Below the pieces are notes generated by a model that made no database searches, was not told the DNA's origin, and was given only the letters and a program-made list of their open reading frames with translations. The translations under genes were made by a program, and so were the position numbers. Shown here piece by piece: positions 16,247-23,738 of a stretch of DNA of 64,000 nt; position 1 is the first letter of the stretch, and each line of letters opens with the position of its first letter. The stretch comes from Arthrobacter sp. FW305-BF8 (GTDB lineage: Bacteria; Actinomycetota; Actinomycetes; Actinomycetales; Micrococcaceae), in contig NZ_CP084561.1 of assembly GCF_021789315.1 (NCBI RefSeq), positions 3,596,001-3,660,000 of the forward strand. The letters are read 5' to 3'.

Positions 16247-17508
16247 CGGCGGATTCCAGCGGTCGTTGCAACACGCGTCCTAAGCTGCTGATTCTTCCAG
16301 AATTTGCTCGAGGGCTTGTGCGGGGGTTTTCCAGCCGAGTGTTTTGCGTAGGCGGCCGTTGAGCCCGGCGGCGGCGTAGTCGAGGTCCTCACGCGTGACG
16401 GTGGTCAGGTCCATCCCTTTGGGGAAGTACTGGCGCAAGAGCCCGTTGGTGTTCTCGTTCGTGCCGCGCTGCCAGGGCGAGTGAGGGTCGCAAAAGTACA
16501 CATCCGCTCCGGTGGCGACCTTGACGCGGTCATGGATTCCGACCATCTCCGCGCCCTGGTCCCAGGTCAGGGACCGGCGCAAGTGGGCGGGCAGCATGGG
16601 CAGGGTTTCCTGGATGGCGGCCAGAACCTGCTCGCCGGTGTGGCCGTTGGGCAGGTGCAGGAGCATCACGAAGCGGCTGCTGCGTTCCACTAGCGTTCCG
16701 ATCGCCCCGGTGCCGGGGGTGCCGATGACCAGGTCGCCCTCCCAGTGTCCGGGAACGGCCCGATCATCGGCCTCCGCCGGGCGCTCACTGATCAGCAGCT
16801 CCTTCGGGACCCGTGGCTTCCGCATCCCGGCCCGCCGGTTTGGTTGGCGCACCGCACGCCCGGTCCGCAGGGCCGCGGAGAGCTCGGCTCTCAGCCCTCC
16901 GCGGCCCTGGATGTAAATGCACTGATAGATCGTCTCCGGGCTGATGCGCATGCTCTCATCATCAGGGAAATCGATCCGCAGCCGGACACTGATCTGCTCC
17001 GGAGACAACCGCTCACGGGCCGTCAGCATCCCGGCAACGTAGAGCGCCAGGGCCTCGTTGGATGCCAGCTTCCGGGCCTTGGGCCGCCGTGCCAGCTTCT
17101 GGGCCCGGTTCTGGGCCGCGGACGCCAGGTAGGGGCGGTGGCCCCCGTTGCGGACGTTCCGGGCCAGCTCCCGGCTAATGGTGGACGGGCTCCGGCCCAG
17201 ACGACGGCCGATCTCGCGCGCACTGCACCCTTCCGCGCGCCACACAGCGATCAACTCACGCTCATCAAAGGACAGGTACCGCCCACACGGGGGCGCAATC
17301 GAAGGATCCACCCCACCATGCTGACGGACGATCCCTCGCGCCGCCGTAGCGGAAAGCCCGGCAACCTCCGCGGCCACCTCATCGGACAACCCGGAAGACC
17401 TCGCCTCCCAGAACACCCGCACAACCTCACGCAACACCTCAGGCCGACCAAAACGTCCCACAACACCACCAATCACTCAGGTGTTGCAACGACACCTAGA
17501 ACCTGCCA
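16247..17508 (-). mobile_element. IS30 family insertion sequence
   Basis: The element is about 1.26 kb. It has imperfect terminal inverted repeats of roughly 28 bp, 16247-16274 and 17481-17508, with a perfect 13-bp inner part GTCGTTGCAACAC / GTGTTGCAACGAC and outer matches GGC..G..TTC.AG. It carries one transposase gene. Both flanks are arms of the same palindrome. Exact ends and the 2-3 bp target duplication cannot be fixed, because the flanking loop bases differ between sides. Confidence 0.85.
16280..17476 (-). CDS. IS30 family transposase
   Basis: The 398-residue protein is full length. An N-terminal helix-turn-helix (about 70-105: YLSFDERELIAVWRAEGCSAREIGRRLGRSP, given here as two adjoining helices) binds the ends. 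The DDE catalytic residues are visible as GHWEGDLVIG (first Asp), LTWDQGAEMVG (second Asp) and GTNENTNGLLRQYFPKGMD (Glu). There is no frameshift or stop, so the element may be active. Its end repeats and its location in a palindrome fit the IS30 preference for symmetric targets. Confidence 0.95.
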   Translation of the reverse strand: MIGGVVGRFGRPEVLREVVRVFWEARSSGLSDEVAAEVAGLSATAARGIVRQHGGVDPSIAPPCGRYLSFDERELIAVWRAEGCSAREIGRRLGRSPSTISRELARNVRNGGHRPYLASAAQNRAQKLARRPKARKLASNEALALYVAGMLTARERLSPEQISVRLRIDFPDDESMRISPETIYQCIYIQGRGGLRAELSAALRTGRAVRQPNRRAGMRKPRVPKELLISERPAEADDRAVPGHWEGDLVIGTPGTGAIGTLVERSSRFVMLLHLPNGHTGEQVLAAIQETLPMLPAHLRRSLTWDQGAEMVGIHDRVKVATGADVYFCDPHSPWQRGTNENTNGLLRQYFPKGMDLTTVTREDLDYAAAGLNGRLRKTLGWKTPAQALEQILEESAA

Positions 17509-17511
17509 CCC

Positions 17512-17540
17512 TCTATTGGGCGCTAAGTGACCCCGCGTTG
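17512..17540. repeat. Right arm of palindromic repeat family A copy 2
   Basis: This arm starts TCTATTGGGCGCTAAGTGAC and ends CCGCGTTG, the perfect complement of 16215-16243. It lies 11 bp past the end of the acyl-CoA ligase gene, so the original palindrome lay between that gene and the DUF559-like gene. Confidence 0.88.
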
Positions 17541-17551
17541 GTTGAGTTGGC

Positions 17552-19225
17552 TCAGAGGCCCAGCCGGGCGACGGCTTCCTCGCGCATCTCCACCTTGCGG
17601 ACCTTCCCGGACACCGTCATGGGGAAGCTCTCGCGCACATCGACGTAGCGGGGCACCTTGTAGTGCGCCAGCTTGCCGCGGCAGAACTCAGCGACCGCGG
17701 CCGCATCCAGCGGTTCGGCGCCGGGTTTGAGGATGATGCAGGCCATGAGCTCCTCGCCGTACCTGACGTCGGGCACCCCGATCACCTGCACGTCCTGGAT
17801 GGACGGATGCGTATAGAGGTACTCCTCGATCTCCCGCGGGTAGATGTTTTCGCCGCCGCGGATCACCATGTCCTTCATCCGGCCTTCGATCACCACGTAC
17901 CCGCCGTCGTCCATGCGGGCCAGGTCGCCGGTGTGCATCCAGCCGTCGGCGTCGATGGCCTCCGCTGTCTTGTCGGGCTGGTTCCAGTACCCCTGCATGA
18001 CGGCGTAGCCCCGGGTGCACAGCTCACCGATTTCGCCGCGCTCCAGAACTTCCCCAGCCGGGTCAACGATCTTGCTTTCCAGCCGGGGCATGGTCCGCCC
18101 TACAGTTTCCGTCCGCTGCTGCAGTGTGTCGCCGGTGCGGGTCATGGTGGACACCGGCGACGTCTCGGTCATGCCGTAGCAGATGGCCACGTCCAACATG
18201 TTCATCTCGGAAATCACGCGGTTCATCACCTCGATGGGGCACAGCGAACCGGCCATCACCCCGGTGCGGAGGGTGGAGAGGTCGTACGAGGCGAAGTCGG
18301 GCAGCGCGAGTTCGGCGATGAACATGGTGGGAACCCCGTACAGGGAAGTACCGCCGAAATCCTGCACGGCCTCCAGCGCGGCGGCCGGGGTGAACCCGCG
18401 TCCCGGAATGATGGTGGCGGCGCCGTGGCTCAGCGCGTTCAGGTTGCCGATCACCATCCCGAAGCAGTGGTAGAACGGCACCGGAATCACCACGCGGTCG
18501 TGCTCGGTGTACTTGAGCAGTTCGCCGATGGAATACCCGTTGTTGAGGATGTTGTGGTGGGTCAGCGTGGCGCCCTTGGGGAAGCCCGTGGTTCCGGAGG
18601 TGTACTGCAGGTTGATCGGGTCGTGCGGATCCAGGTCCGCCATGCGGGCTCTCAGCTCTGACTGCCCGACGGCGTCCGCCCGCTTGAGCAGCTCGGCGTA
18701 CGTGAGCTCCTGCTCACCCAGGGGGACGCCGGCGTCGAGCCCTTCCAATTCAAAGTCCGGCAGGAACACGAGCTCTTGGAGGTCCGGGCATCCGGCGAGC
18801 GCCTGGCGCGCCATCCCCACGTAGTCGCTGTTCCGGTCCGACGGCGCCGTGACCAGCATCCGCATGCCGTTCTGCTTTACCACGAACTCCAGTTCGTGGC
18901 TGCGGTAGGAAGGATTCACGTTGACCAGGACCGCCCCGATCTTCGCGGTCGCGTACTGCAGGATGGTCCATTCCGCGCAGTTCGGGCTCCAGATGCCGAT
19001 TCGCTCCCCCTTCGCGACGCCAAGGGCGAGGAGCGCGCGGGCCAGCCGGTCGACGTCGTCATTCAGTTTGGTGTAGCTCCAGCGGCGGGCGTCCGCGCCC
19101 GGCACTGCGGCAGCCTCGATCAGCGCGTCGCGCAGGGGGAACTGCGCCACCACGCGCTCAAAGTTCTCGCCGATGGTTTCCTCGAGCAGGGGGACGTCCG
19201 CGTCCCCGGCGGTGTAAGCGCGCAT
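17552..19225 (-). CDS. Fatty-acid/acyl-CoA synthetase (AMP-binding)
   Basis: The 557-residue protein is an adenylate-forming enzyme. The AMP-binding loop is YTSGTTGFPKGATLTH (about 212-227), followed by FYHCFGMVIGNL, ICYGMTETSP (A5 motif), the hinge GRMKDMVIRGGENIYPREIE (about 437-456) and the C-terminal lysine motif SGKVRKVEM. It activates a carboxylic acid, probably a medium- or long-chain fatty acid, to acyl-CoA. A TAGCGT box six bases before the ATG suggests a leaderless mRNA. It is divergent from the ABM gene, with only 34 bp between the two start codons, so their promoters overlap. Confidence 0.92.
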   Translation of the reverse strand: MRAYTAGDADVPLLEETIGENFERVVAQFPLRDALIEAAAVPGADARRWSYTKLNDDVDRLARALLALGVAKGERIGIWSPNCAEWTILQYATAKIGAVLVNVNPSYRSHELEFVVKQNGMRMLVTAPSDRNSDYVGMARQALAGCPDLQELVFLPDFELEGLDAGVPLGEQELTYAELLKRADAVGQSELRARMADLDPHDPINLQYTSGTTGFPKGATLTHHNILNNGYSIGELLKYTEHDRVVIPVPFYHCFGMVIGNLNALSHGAATIIPGRGFTPAAALEAVQDFGGTSLYGVPTMFIAELALPDFASYDLSTLRTGVMAGSLCPIEVMNRVISEMNMLDVAICYGMTETSPVSTMTRTGDTLQQRTETVGRTMPRLESKIVDPAGEVLERGEIGELCTRGYAVMQGYWNQPDKTAEAIDADGWMHTGDLARMDDGGYVVIEGRMKDMVIRGGENIYPREIEEYLYTHPSIQDVQVIGVPDVRYGEELMACIILKPGAEPLDAAAVAEFCRGKLAHYKVPRYVDVRESFPMTVSGKVRKVEMREEAVARLGL

Positions 19226-19259
19226 GATGGCACGCTATCAAGCCGGTATTGTGAAATCC

Positions 19260-19538
19260 ATGAGTGCACCCATCGACCTGCAGGCCACGTTTATCCCCAA
19301 CGACGGCGAGTTCTTCCGCGTGAAGCTCGCCCTGGAAATCGCCATTGACGAGGTAGTCAACGAACCTGGCTGCATCCGCTACGAGCTCACCGAGGCGACG
19401 GAGGAGAAGCTGGTCCTGACCGAGCGGTGGGAATCGGAAGAGGCCCTCGACGCGCACTCCAAGGGCATTGCCCTGCAGGACCTGAACGAATCCCTCAGCG
19501 CCCTCCTGGCCGAACCTGCCCAGGTGGAACGACTCTAG
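19260..19538 (+). CDS. Antibiotic biosynthesis monooxygenase (ABM) domain protein
   Basis: The protein has 92 residues from ATG 19260 (MSAPIDLQATFIPND), a single ferredoxin-like ABM domain: AIDEVVNEPGCIRYELTEA, LTERWESEEALDAHSKG, LNESLSALLAEPAQVERL. TATTGT lies 7 nt upstream of this ATG and there is no ribosome site, so the mRNA is probably leaderless; an upstream in-frame ATG at 19224 would lie over the start codon of the divergent gene. Such proteins are YgiN-like quinone or small-molecule oxygenases, or stress proteins. The role is unknown. Confidence 0.82.
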   Translation: MSAPIDLQATFIPNDGEFFRVKLALEIAIDEVVNEPGCIRYELTEATEEKLVLTERWESEEALDAHSKGIALQDLNESLSALLAEPAQVERL

Positions 19539-19571
19539 TCCTTCTTTAGAACAGCAGCCCTCCGCAACATA

Positions 19572-19636
19572 GCGACGCGGGGTCACTCTGCGCCCAATGA
19601 ACCGAGTCTATTGGGCGCAGAGTGACCCCGCGTTGC
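19572..19636. repeat. Palindromic repeat, family A copy 3
   Basis: Perfect 23-bp arms, 19576-19598 (CGCGGGGTCACTCTGCGCCC plus AAT) and 19610-19632, enclose an 11-nt loop. The variant CTCTGCGC replaces CTTAGCGC on one arm with the compensating GCGCAGAG on the other, which keeps the pairing. It lies between the convergent ABM and thioredoxin genes. A GCTTTTT run follows at 19641-19647, so it may terminate rightward transcription. Confidence 0.9.
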
Positions 19637-19657
19637 TGTTGCTTTTTAAGCGAGGGT

Positions 19658-20107
19658 TTAGAAGTCGGGGATCTGCGAGCCGTCCTGAGGCCCGGCGCTC
19701 TTGCCGGCGCTCTTGCCGGCGCTGTTGCCCGCGGCCGCAGCCGCCTCGGCCTGGGAGCGGGCCACATGGGCGTGGACTTCCTCCATGTCGAGCGCCTTGA
19801 CCGCGTCAATGACCTGCTCGAGCTGCGGGGCACCCAGCGCACCCGGCTGTGAGAAGACCAGCACCTTCTCGCGGAATGCCATCAGCGTGGGGATCGAGGA
19901 AATGCCCGCCTCCGCTGCCAGCTGCTGCTCGGCCTCAGTGTCCACTTTCGCGAAAACGACGTCCGGGTGCTTTTCCGAAACCGCGGAGTACGTGGGGGCG
20001 AACTGGCGGCACGGGCCACACCATTCAGCCCAGAAGTCCACCAGGACAATGTCGTTGCCCTCGATGGTCGATGCGAACTGTTCACCTGTGATGTCAACGG
20101 TAGCCAT
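19658..20107 (-). CDS. Thioredoxin
   Basis: The 149-residue protein has a thioredoxin fold over 1-108 with active site FWAEWCGPCRQF (Cys30, Cys33) and the cis-proline turn SSIPTLMAFR. A C-terminal tail of about 35 residues is Ala/Gly/Ser-rich, with the short repeat SAGKSAGKSAG, before ending QIPDF. It reduces disulfides in the cytoplasm. TACGGT is placed six bases before the ATG, which suggests a leaderless transcript. The tail is longer than in classical TrxA (about 108 residues), and its role is unknown. Confidence 0.92.
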   Translation of the reverse strand: MATVDITGEQFASTIEGNDIVLVDFWAEWCGPCRQFAPTYSAVSEKHPDVVFAKVDTEAEQQLAAEAGISSIPTLMAFREKVLVFSQPGALGAPQLEQVIDAVKALDMEEVHAHVARSQAEAAAAAGNSAGKSAGKSAGPQDGSQIPDF

Positions 20108-20513
20108 GGTTCAACCGTACGCGAGCCGTGTCCGTAAGTCCCGCGGCCCGGCAGCTTGTTCGCTCCCCGCGTCACCGGGAATATTCTGCGCCCGCTGTGT
20201 GCCCCCCCCCGGCAGGCGTGGGCTGCCGGGCGTACGGGCAACGACGGATACTGCGGAAAAACCTGCGGGAAACAAGTGCCCGCTCCCGGAAAAACAGGTA
20301 TTCCCTACTCGTGCAGTGCCTGTGTGGTGGTTCCATACTCGAATCAGGCTGGGGCCGGCACGTTAGCGAGCAGCGTGCACCACTCATGAATAGCGGTCAT
20401 GCGCCCCATATGCCGTGCTTCCGCCCCCGTGGGCCCCAGCGCCTCCTGTGTCTGCGCGTCACCGTCCGCCGCGCACCCGGACACCCGCCTGCGCACGAAG
20501 CAAAAGGTCCGCC
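20108..20513. other. Intergenic region between thioredoxin and LysM gene
   Basis: This 406-bp non-coding stretch separates divergent genes. It contains a run of nine C (20202-20210) followed by GGCAGGCG, and a small GC-rich hairpin series after it. I see no tRNA and no recognised riboswitch. It must hold both the thioredoxin promoter (TACGGT at 20114-20119, minus strand) and the LysM gene leader, which is unusually long for this window. Confidence 0.5.
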
Positions 20514-21602
20514 ATGAACCAGCAGGAGACGCCAGATCCCCAGAGCACCCCTGGCCACGAGAACGATCCGCAGCGCCTGCCGTCGGGACCCACGAGCTTC
20601 GTCAGGCCCGCCCCGGGGCGGCATGGACCACTGGCCCGCAGGCCCGGCGCGCGGGTGCTGCTCATCTCGGCAGCGGTGGCCGCTGCCCTGCTGGCGGCGT
20701 CGGCGGGCGTCAACGCGCTGGTGGCGTCCGACGCCGGTAGCCCGGCTGCCGCCGTCGGCCAACCGGCCGCCGTCGAACAGTCGCCCGCCTCCGCTCAGTC
20801 GGCAGCAGAAGCCGCGGCACCTGCCGCTAACACGCCGACCGCCGCTGCGCCTGCTGTGGCGCCAGCCGTCAAGGCGCCCGCCGTGGCACCGGTTGCCAAG
20901 GCACCGGCGAAAGTACCCGTCAAGGCGGCGGTCAAGGCACCAGTGGCTGCCAAGGCGCCGGCACCGAAACCGGCAACGGCACCAAGAACGGCAACGGTCC
21001 GCAAGGTTGCGCCGGCCCCTGCGCCCAAGCCCACCACGTACCGGGTGGTTGCCGGTGACACTGTCAGTTCCATTGCGGCACGCTTCGGTGTCAGCGCCGG
21101 GGGTGTGCTGGCAGCCAACGGCCTCGCACCCAGCTCCGTGATTTTTCCTGGCCAGACGCTCAAGCTCACCGGACCCGCGGTGGCCGTACCGGCGCCGGTC
21201 CCGGCACCTGCCCCGGCGGCACCTGCGCCCGCACCTGCCCCAGCGCCCGCACCTGCCCCGGCACCGGCTCCGGCGGTGCGGACCATCTATGTGGCTGGGG
21301 CCGGCGGCCAGGCGATGGTGGATAGCTGCATCGGTCCCATCCATTTCACGCCCACTGACGGATACTCGCTCTTCATCACCGAGCACGACTTCTGCGGCGG
21401 CTGGGCGCGGTTCTCCGGAATCAGCGTCGGTGAACGCGTCGACATCCCGGGCTACGGCTCCTACACGGTCTCGGCCCGGAGCCAGGTACCCAACCCCGGC
21501 ACCACCAACGACGTCGCTGCGGTGTTCGGCGGGTTCCCACGGGCAGTCCTCCAGACGTGCATTCCGGGCACCACCCAGATGCTCGTCATCGCCCTAAACT
21601 GA
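20514..21602 (+). CDS. LysM cell-wall protein with sortase-like C-terminal domain
   Basis: The protein has 362 residues from the ATG at 20514, which has AAAGG upstream. The order is: a cytoplasmic Pro-rich tail, one membrane or signal helix (about 47-70), an Ala/Pro/Lys linker (75-173), one LysM domain (about 175-219, YRVVAGDTVSSIAARFGV ... GQTLKL), a Pro-Ala repeat linker (221-255) and a C-terminal domain (256-362). The C-terminal domain has ITEHDFCGGWARFSGISVGERV and LQTCIPGTTQM. The His291/Cys349 pair and the TLxTC-like LQTC resemble class E/F sortases, but the usual downstream Arg is not obvious. It probably sits in peptidoglycan outside the membrane. Whether it is catalytic is open. Confidence 0.8.
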   Translation: MNQQETPDPQSTPGHENDPQRLPSGPTSFVRPAPGRHGPLARRPGARVLLISAAVAAALLAASAGVNALVASDAGSPAAAVGQPAAVEQSPASAQSAAEAAAPAANTPTAAAPAVAPAVKAPAVAPVAKAPAKVPVKAAVKAPVAAKAPAPKPATAPRTATVRKVAPAPAPKPTTYRVVAGDTVSSIAARFGVSAGGVLAANGLAPSSVIFPGQTLKLTGPAVAVPAPVPAPAPAAPAPAPAPAPAPAPAPAPAVRTIYVAGAGGQAMVDSCIGPIHFTPTDGYSLFITEHDFCGGWARFSGISVGERVDIPGYGSYTVSARSQVPNPGTTNDVAAVFGGFPRAVLQTCIPGTTQMLVIALN

Positions 21603-21682
21603 TTGGTGACCGGAACGCGGCCCTGGTTATTCGTGGCCCGGTACCCGGGCGCTCCCCAGCCCCGATCCGAGAACCGGAAAGC

Positions 21683-21720
21683 AAAAGACCTCCGGAACCA
21701 ATAGGTTCCGGAGGTCTTTT
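21683..21720. terminator. Bidirectional intrinsic terminator
   Basis: AAAAGACCTCCGGAACC and GGTTCCGGAGGTCTTTT form a perfect 17-bp stem around a 4-nt AATA loop, with T runs on both strands. It ends the LysM gene rightwards. Leftwards it was positioned to end the tRNA-Tyr transcript, before IS481 inserted between them. Confidence 0.92.
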
Positions 21721-21722
21721 CC

Positions 21723-21738
21723 AAGGTGGCAGATGAGG
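21723..21738. repeat. 16-bp direct repeat, left copy flanking IS481
   Basis: AAGGTGGCAGATGAGG is identical to 23085-23100, which includes the 3' end of tRNA-Tyr. It is the probable target-site duplication of the IS481 element. It could also be read as a short att-like repeat of the tRNA 3' end. Confidence 0.85.
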
Positions 21739-21848
21739 TGTGTAGTTTCACGACATAGTTCTCACATGAGTCGGGACATTGTTCCCAGCTGACGCTTCGC
21801 CGGTGAGTCGGGACATAGTTCATACCCGGTACAGGCTGAGCATGATTC

Positions 21849-23027
21849 ATGTCGAAGCAAAAAGTCATCGTCCTCGCCGTCCGGAACCAAGGGCTGAGCG
21901 TCGCTGACGCAGCCCGCCGATATGGTGTCAGCCGCCGCTGGGTGCACGAGCTCCTGCGGCGTGAAGCAACAGGAGGCATCGCGGCCGTCGAACCCCGATC
22001 AAAACGGCCTCTCAGCAATCCCCGCCGCACTGACGACGTAGTCACAGCACGTATCCTGGCCCTGCGCCAGGAACTGCAGACAGCCGGACTCGACGCCGGT
22101 CCAGTCACGATCGCCTGGCACCTCGAACGCGAAAACCTCCCCGCGCCCTCAACGTCCACGATCCGCCGGATCCTCCACGCGGCCCACCTGATCACTCCCG
22201 AGCCAAAGAAACGCCCGAGGACCTCCCTGCACCGTTTCGAAGCGCACCAGCCCAACGAGACCTGGCAGTCCGACTTCACCCACTGGCCCCTGGCCGACGG
22301 GACCGACACAGAGATCTTGAACTTCCTCGATGACCATTCCCGCTACCTGCTCGCATGCACCGCCTACCGGCCCGTCACCGTCATCGCCGTGGTGACCACG
22401 TTCCTCACAGCTGCCGCCGAATACGGCCTTCCGGCCTCGACCCTGACAGACAACGGCATGGTCTACACGACCCGGCTCGCCGGCGGCAAAGGAGGCCGGA
22501 ACGCTTTTGAACACCAACTCCACACGCTGGGCATCACGCAGAAGAACGGCTCCCCAAGCCACCCGCAGACCCAGGGCAAAATCGAACGGTTCCACCAGAC
22601 GCTGAAGAAATGGCTTGACGGACAGCCGCGCGCCCACACCCTCGAGGACCTCAACGAACAGCTCGGCAAATTCCGGCACATCTACAACCATGAACGCCCG
22701 CACCGCGCCCTGGACCGACGCACGCCGGCCACCGCCTACACCGCCACCCCCAAAGCAGAACCCGTAGGAGCGAGGCAAGGGGACCACTGGCGCCAGCGCA
22801 TCGACCGCGTGGACCGGTTCGGGAAACTAACCCTCCGCCACGCAGGACGCCTGCACCACATCGGCATCGGCCGCGCCCACGCCGGGAAACACATCCTGAT
22901 GCTCATCCACGACACCGACGTCATCATCAGCGACACCGCCACCGCCACCGGAGAGATCATCCGGGAACTCACCATCGACCCCGACCGGGATTACCAATCC
23001 AGACAAAGAAAAACACCCCGGTCCTAA
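21849..23027 (+). CDS. IS481 family transposase
   Basis: The 392-residue protein has an N-terminal helix-turn-helix (SVADAARRYGVSRRWVHELL, residues 16-35) and an rve integrase core with the DDE residues in ETWQSDFTHW, STLTDNGMVY and GKIERFHQTLKKW. A C-terminal beta region (RVDRFGKLTLRHAGRLHHI) follows, typical of the longer IS481 members. The frame is intact, so the element may still transpose. Its last codons are part of the terminator stem at 23012-23039. Confidence 0.95.
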   Translation: MSKQKVIVLAVRNQGLSVADAARRYGVSRRWVHELLRREATGGIAAVEPRSKRPLSNPRRTDDVVTARILALRQELQTAGLDAGPVTIAWHLERENLPAPSTSTIRRILHAAHLITPEPKKRPRTSLHRFEAHQPNETWQSDFTHWPLADGTDTEILNFLDDHSRYLLACTAYRPVTVIAVVTTFLTAAAEYGLPASTLTDNGMVYTTRLAGGKGGRNAFEHQLHTLGITQKNGSPSHPQTQGKIERFHQTLKKWLDGQPRAHTLEDLNEQLGKFRHIYNHERPHRALDRRTPATAYTATPKAEPVGARQGDHWRQRIDRVDRFGKLTLRHAGRLHHIGIGRAHAGKHILMLIHDTDVIISDTATATGEIIRELTIDPDRDYQSRQRKTPRS

Positions 23028-23039
23028 GACCGGGGTGTT
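23012..23039 (-). terminator. IS481-internal terminator facing tRNA-Tyr
   Basis: AACACCCCGGTC and GACCGGGGTGTT form a 12-bp stem with a 4-nt loop. On the minus strand it is followed by TTTTTCTTTG, a good U-tract; on the plus strand no T run follows. It therefore stops transcription entering the IS from the right, here from the tRNA-Tyr gene, and overlaps the last transposase codons. Confidence 0.85.
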
Positions 23040-23084
23040 ACCGATGACTCGACTCATCCGTGAAGGATGTCCCGACTCACCACA

Positions 23085-23100
23085 AAGGTGGCAGATGAGG
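23085..23100. repeat. 16-bp direct repeat, right copy flanking IS481
   Basis: Identical to 21723-21738. Twelve of its bases (23089-23100) are the 3' end of tRNA-Tyr. Confidence 0.85.
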
Positions 23101-23170
23101 GATTCGAACCCCCGTAGGCGTTGCCAGCTGATTTACAGTCAGCCCCCTTTGGCCGCTCGGGTAATCTGCC
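23089..23170 (-). tRNA. tRNA-Tyr (anticodon GTA)
   Basis: On the minus strand an 82-nt tRNA folds with acceptor GGCAGAT/ATCTGCC and discriminator A. The anticodon arm CTGACTGTAAATCAG gives GTA, decoding Tyr. A long variable arm is typical of tyrosine and serine tRNAs, and the T arm has GGTTCGAATCC. CCA is not encoded, only CC by chance before the repeat boundary. IS481 begins four bases after the discriminator base's flank, outside the mature tRNA, so the gene should still be functional. Confidence 0.95.
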
Positions 23171-23285
23171 GAACTTCAAAAGAAGATCACCACGGTTTTG
23201 TTTCCATCACCGCGGCAAGACAACCTTACAGAACTTCTGCCGAAGAATGAAATCGGGGACCTACAGGCCAAAAAGCCGGAGAAAA

Positions 23286-23540
23286 TCAGGCTTCGCCGAG
23301 AATCCGGCCGGCGAGCTTTGCCTCGAACCGCAGCGCCTGCTCCTCGGTGATCTGGTTGAGCTGCACCGCCCGCTGAAGATCCGCCTGCACTCCCTCCAGC
23401 CGGGTTGAGGCGTCGGCGACGGGGCTGAGGATAATGGATGCGGCCACGGCAGCGGCGGCCACGGACGAGGCCGCGGTGGCGATGGTTCCGGCGGCTGCGG
23501 CCGTGGACCGGGTGACGTAGCGGACGGCCTTATGGGACAT
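23286..23540 (-). CDS. Small Ala-rich membrane or secreted protein, unknown
   Basis: The 84-residue protein has a GGAAGGAAAG ribosome site. It carries a basic N-terminus (MSHKAVRYVTRS), an Ala/Ser hydrophobic stretch of about 30 residues (TAAAAGTIATAASSVAAAA and on), and an amphipathic C-terminal helix (GVQADLQRAVQLNQITEEQA, then LRFEAKLAGRIL). It could be a secreted small protein or a membrane-tethered helix. No family is recognised. Because the ribosome site and composition are convincing, I treat it as real. Confidence 0.7.
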   Translation of the reverse strand: MSHKAVRYVTRSTAAAAGTIATAASSVAAAAVAASIILSPVADASTRLEGVQADLQRAVQLNQITEEQALRFEAKLAGRILGEA

Positions 23541-23738
23541 TGCTTTCCTTCCGAGCGGCTTCCAACTGCTACAACTCTGGGCGCCGAAACTTCGTTCCCG
23601 CCATGACTTGGCTATGAGTGAACTGTGAATGCCCCCACCTTCACTTCCCCGCCATCCGTACTACGCTGGAAGCCAGCTATCAGCACCCTGCCCGGAGCCT
23701 CACAGCCCGGGCGACGCAGGCACCAGCAAAGGAGAGTC

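Larger units (their letters stand above)
21739..23084 (+). mobile_element. IS481 family insertion sequence
   Basis: The element is 1346 bp, begins TGTGTAG and ends CACCACA. The inner end repeats GAGTCGGGACAT (left, 21769-21780 and 21808-21819) and ATGTCCCGACTC (right, 23068-23079) are inverted. The outermost left repeat is a degraded version (TTTCACGACATAG). It is flanked by the 16-bp direct repeat and carries one intact transposase. A terminator hairpin overlaps the transposase stop. Confidence 0.87.

Noticed and set aside
20108..20513. Possible riboswitch or 6C RNA upstream of the LysM gene
   Set aside because: A run of nine C and some hairpins exist, but I cannot find the conserved core of a cyclic-di-AMP riboswitch or the paired C-rich loops of a 6C RNA.
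21723..23100. Genomic island integrated at tRNA-Tyr
   Set aside because: The interval between the 16-bp repeats holds only one IS481 and no integrase or cargo, so a simple IS insertion explains it.
23035..23250. 71-codon frame across tRNA-Tyr
   Set aside because: It reads through the tRNA gene and the IS end; no ribosome site and no sequence meaning.
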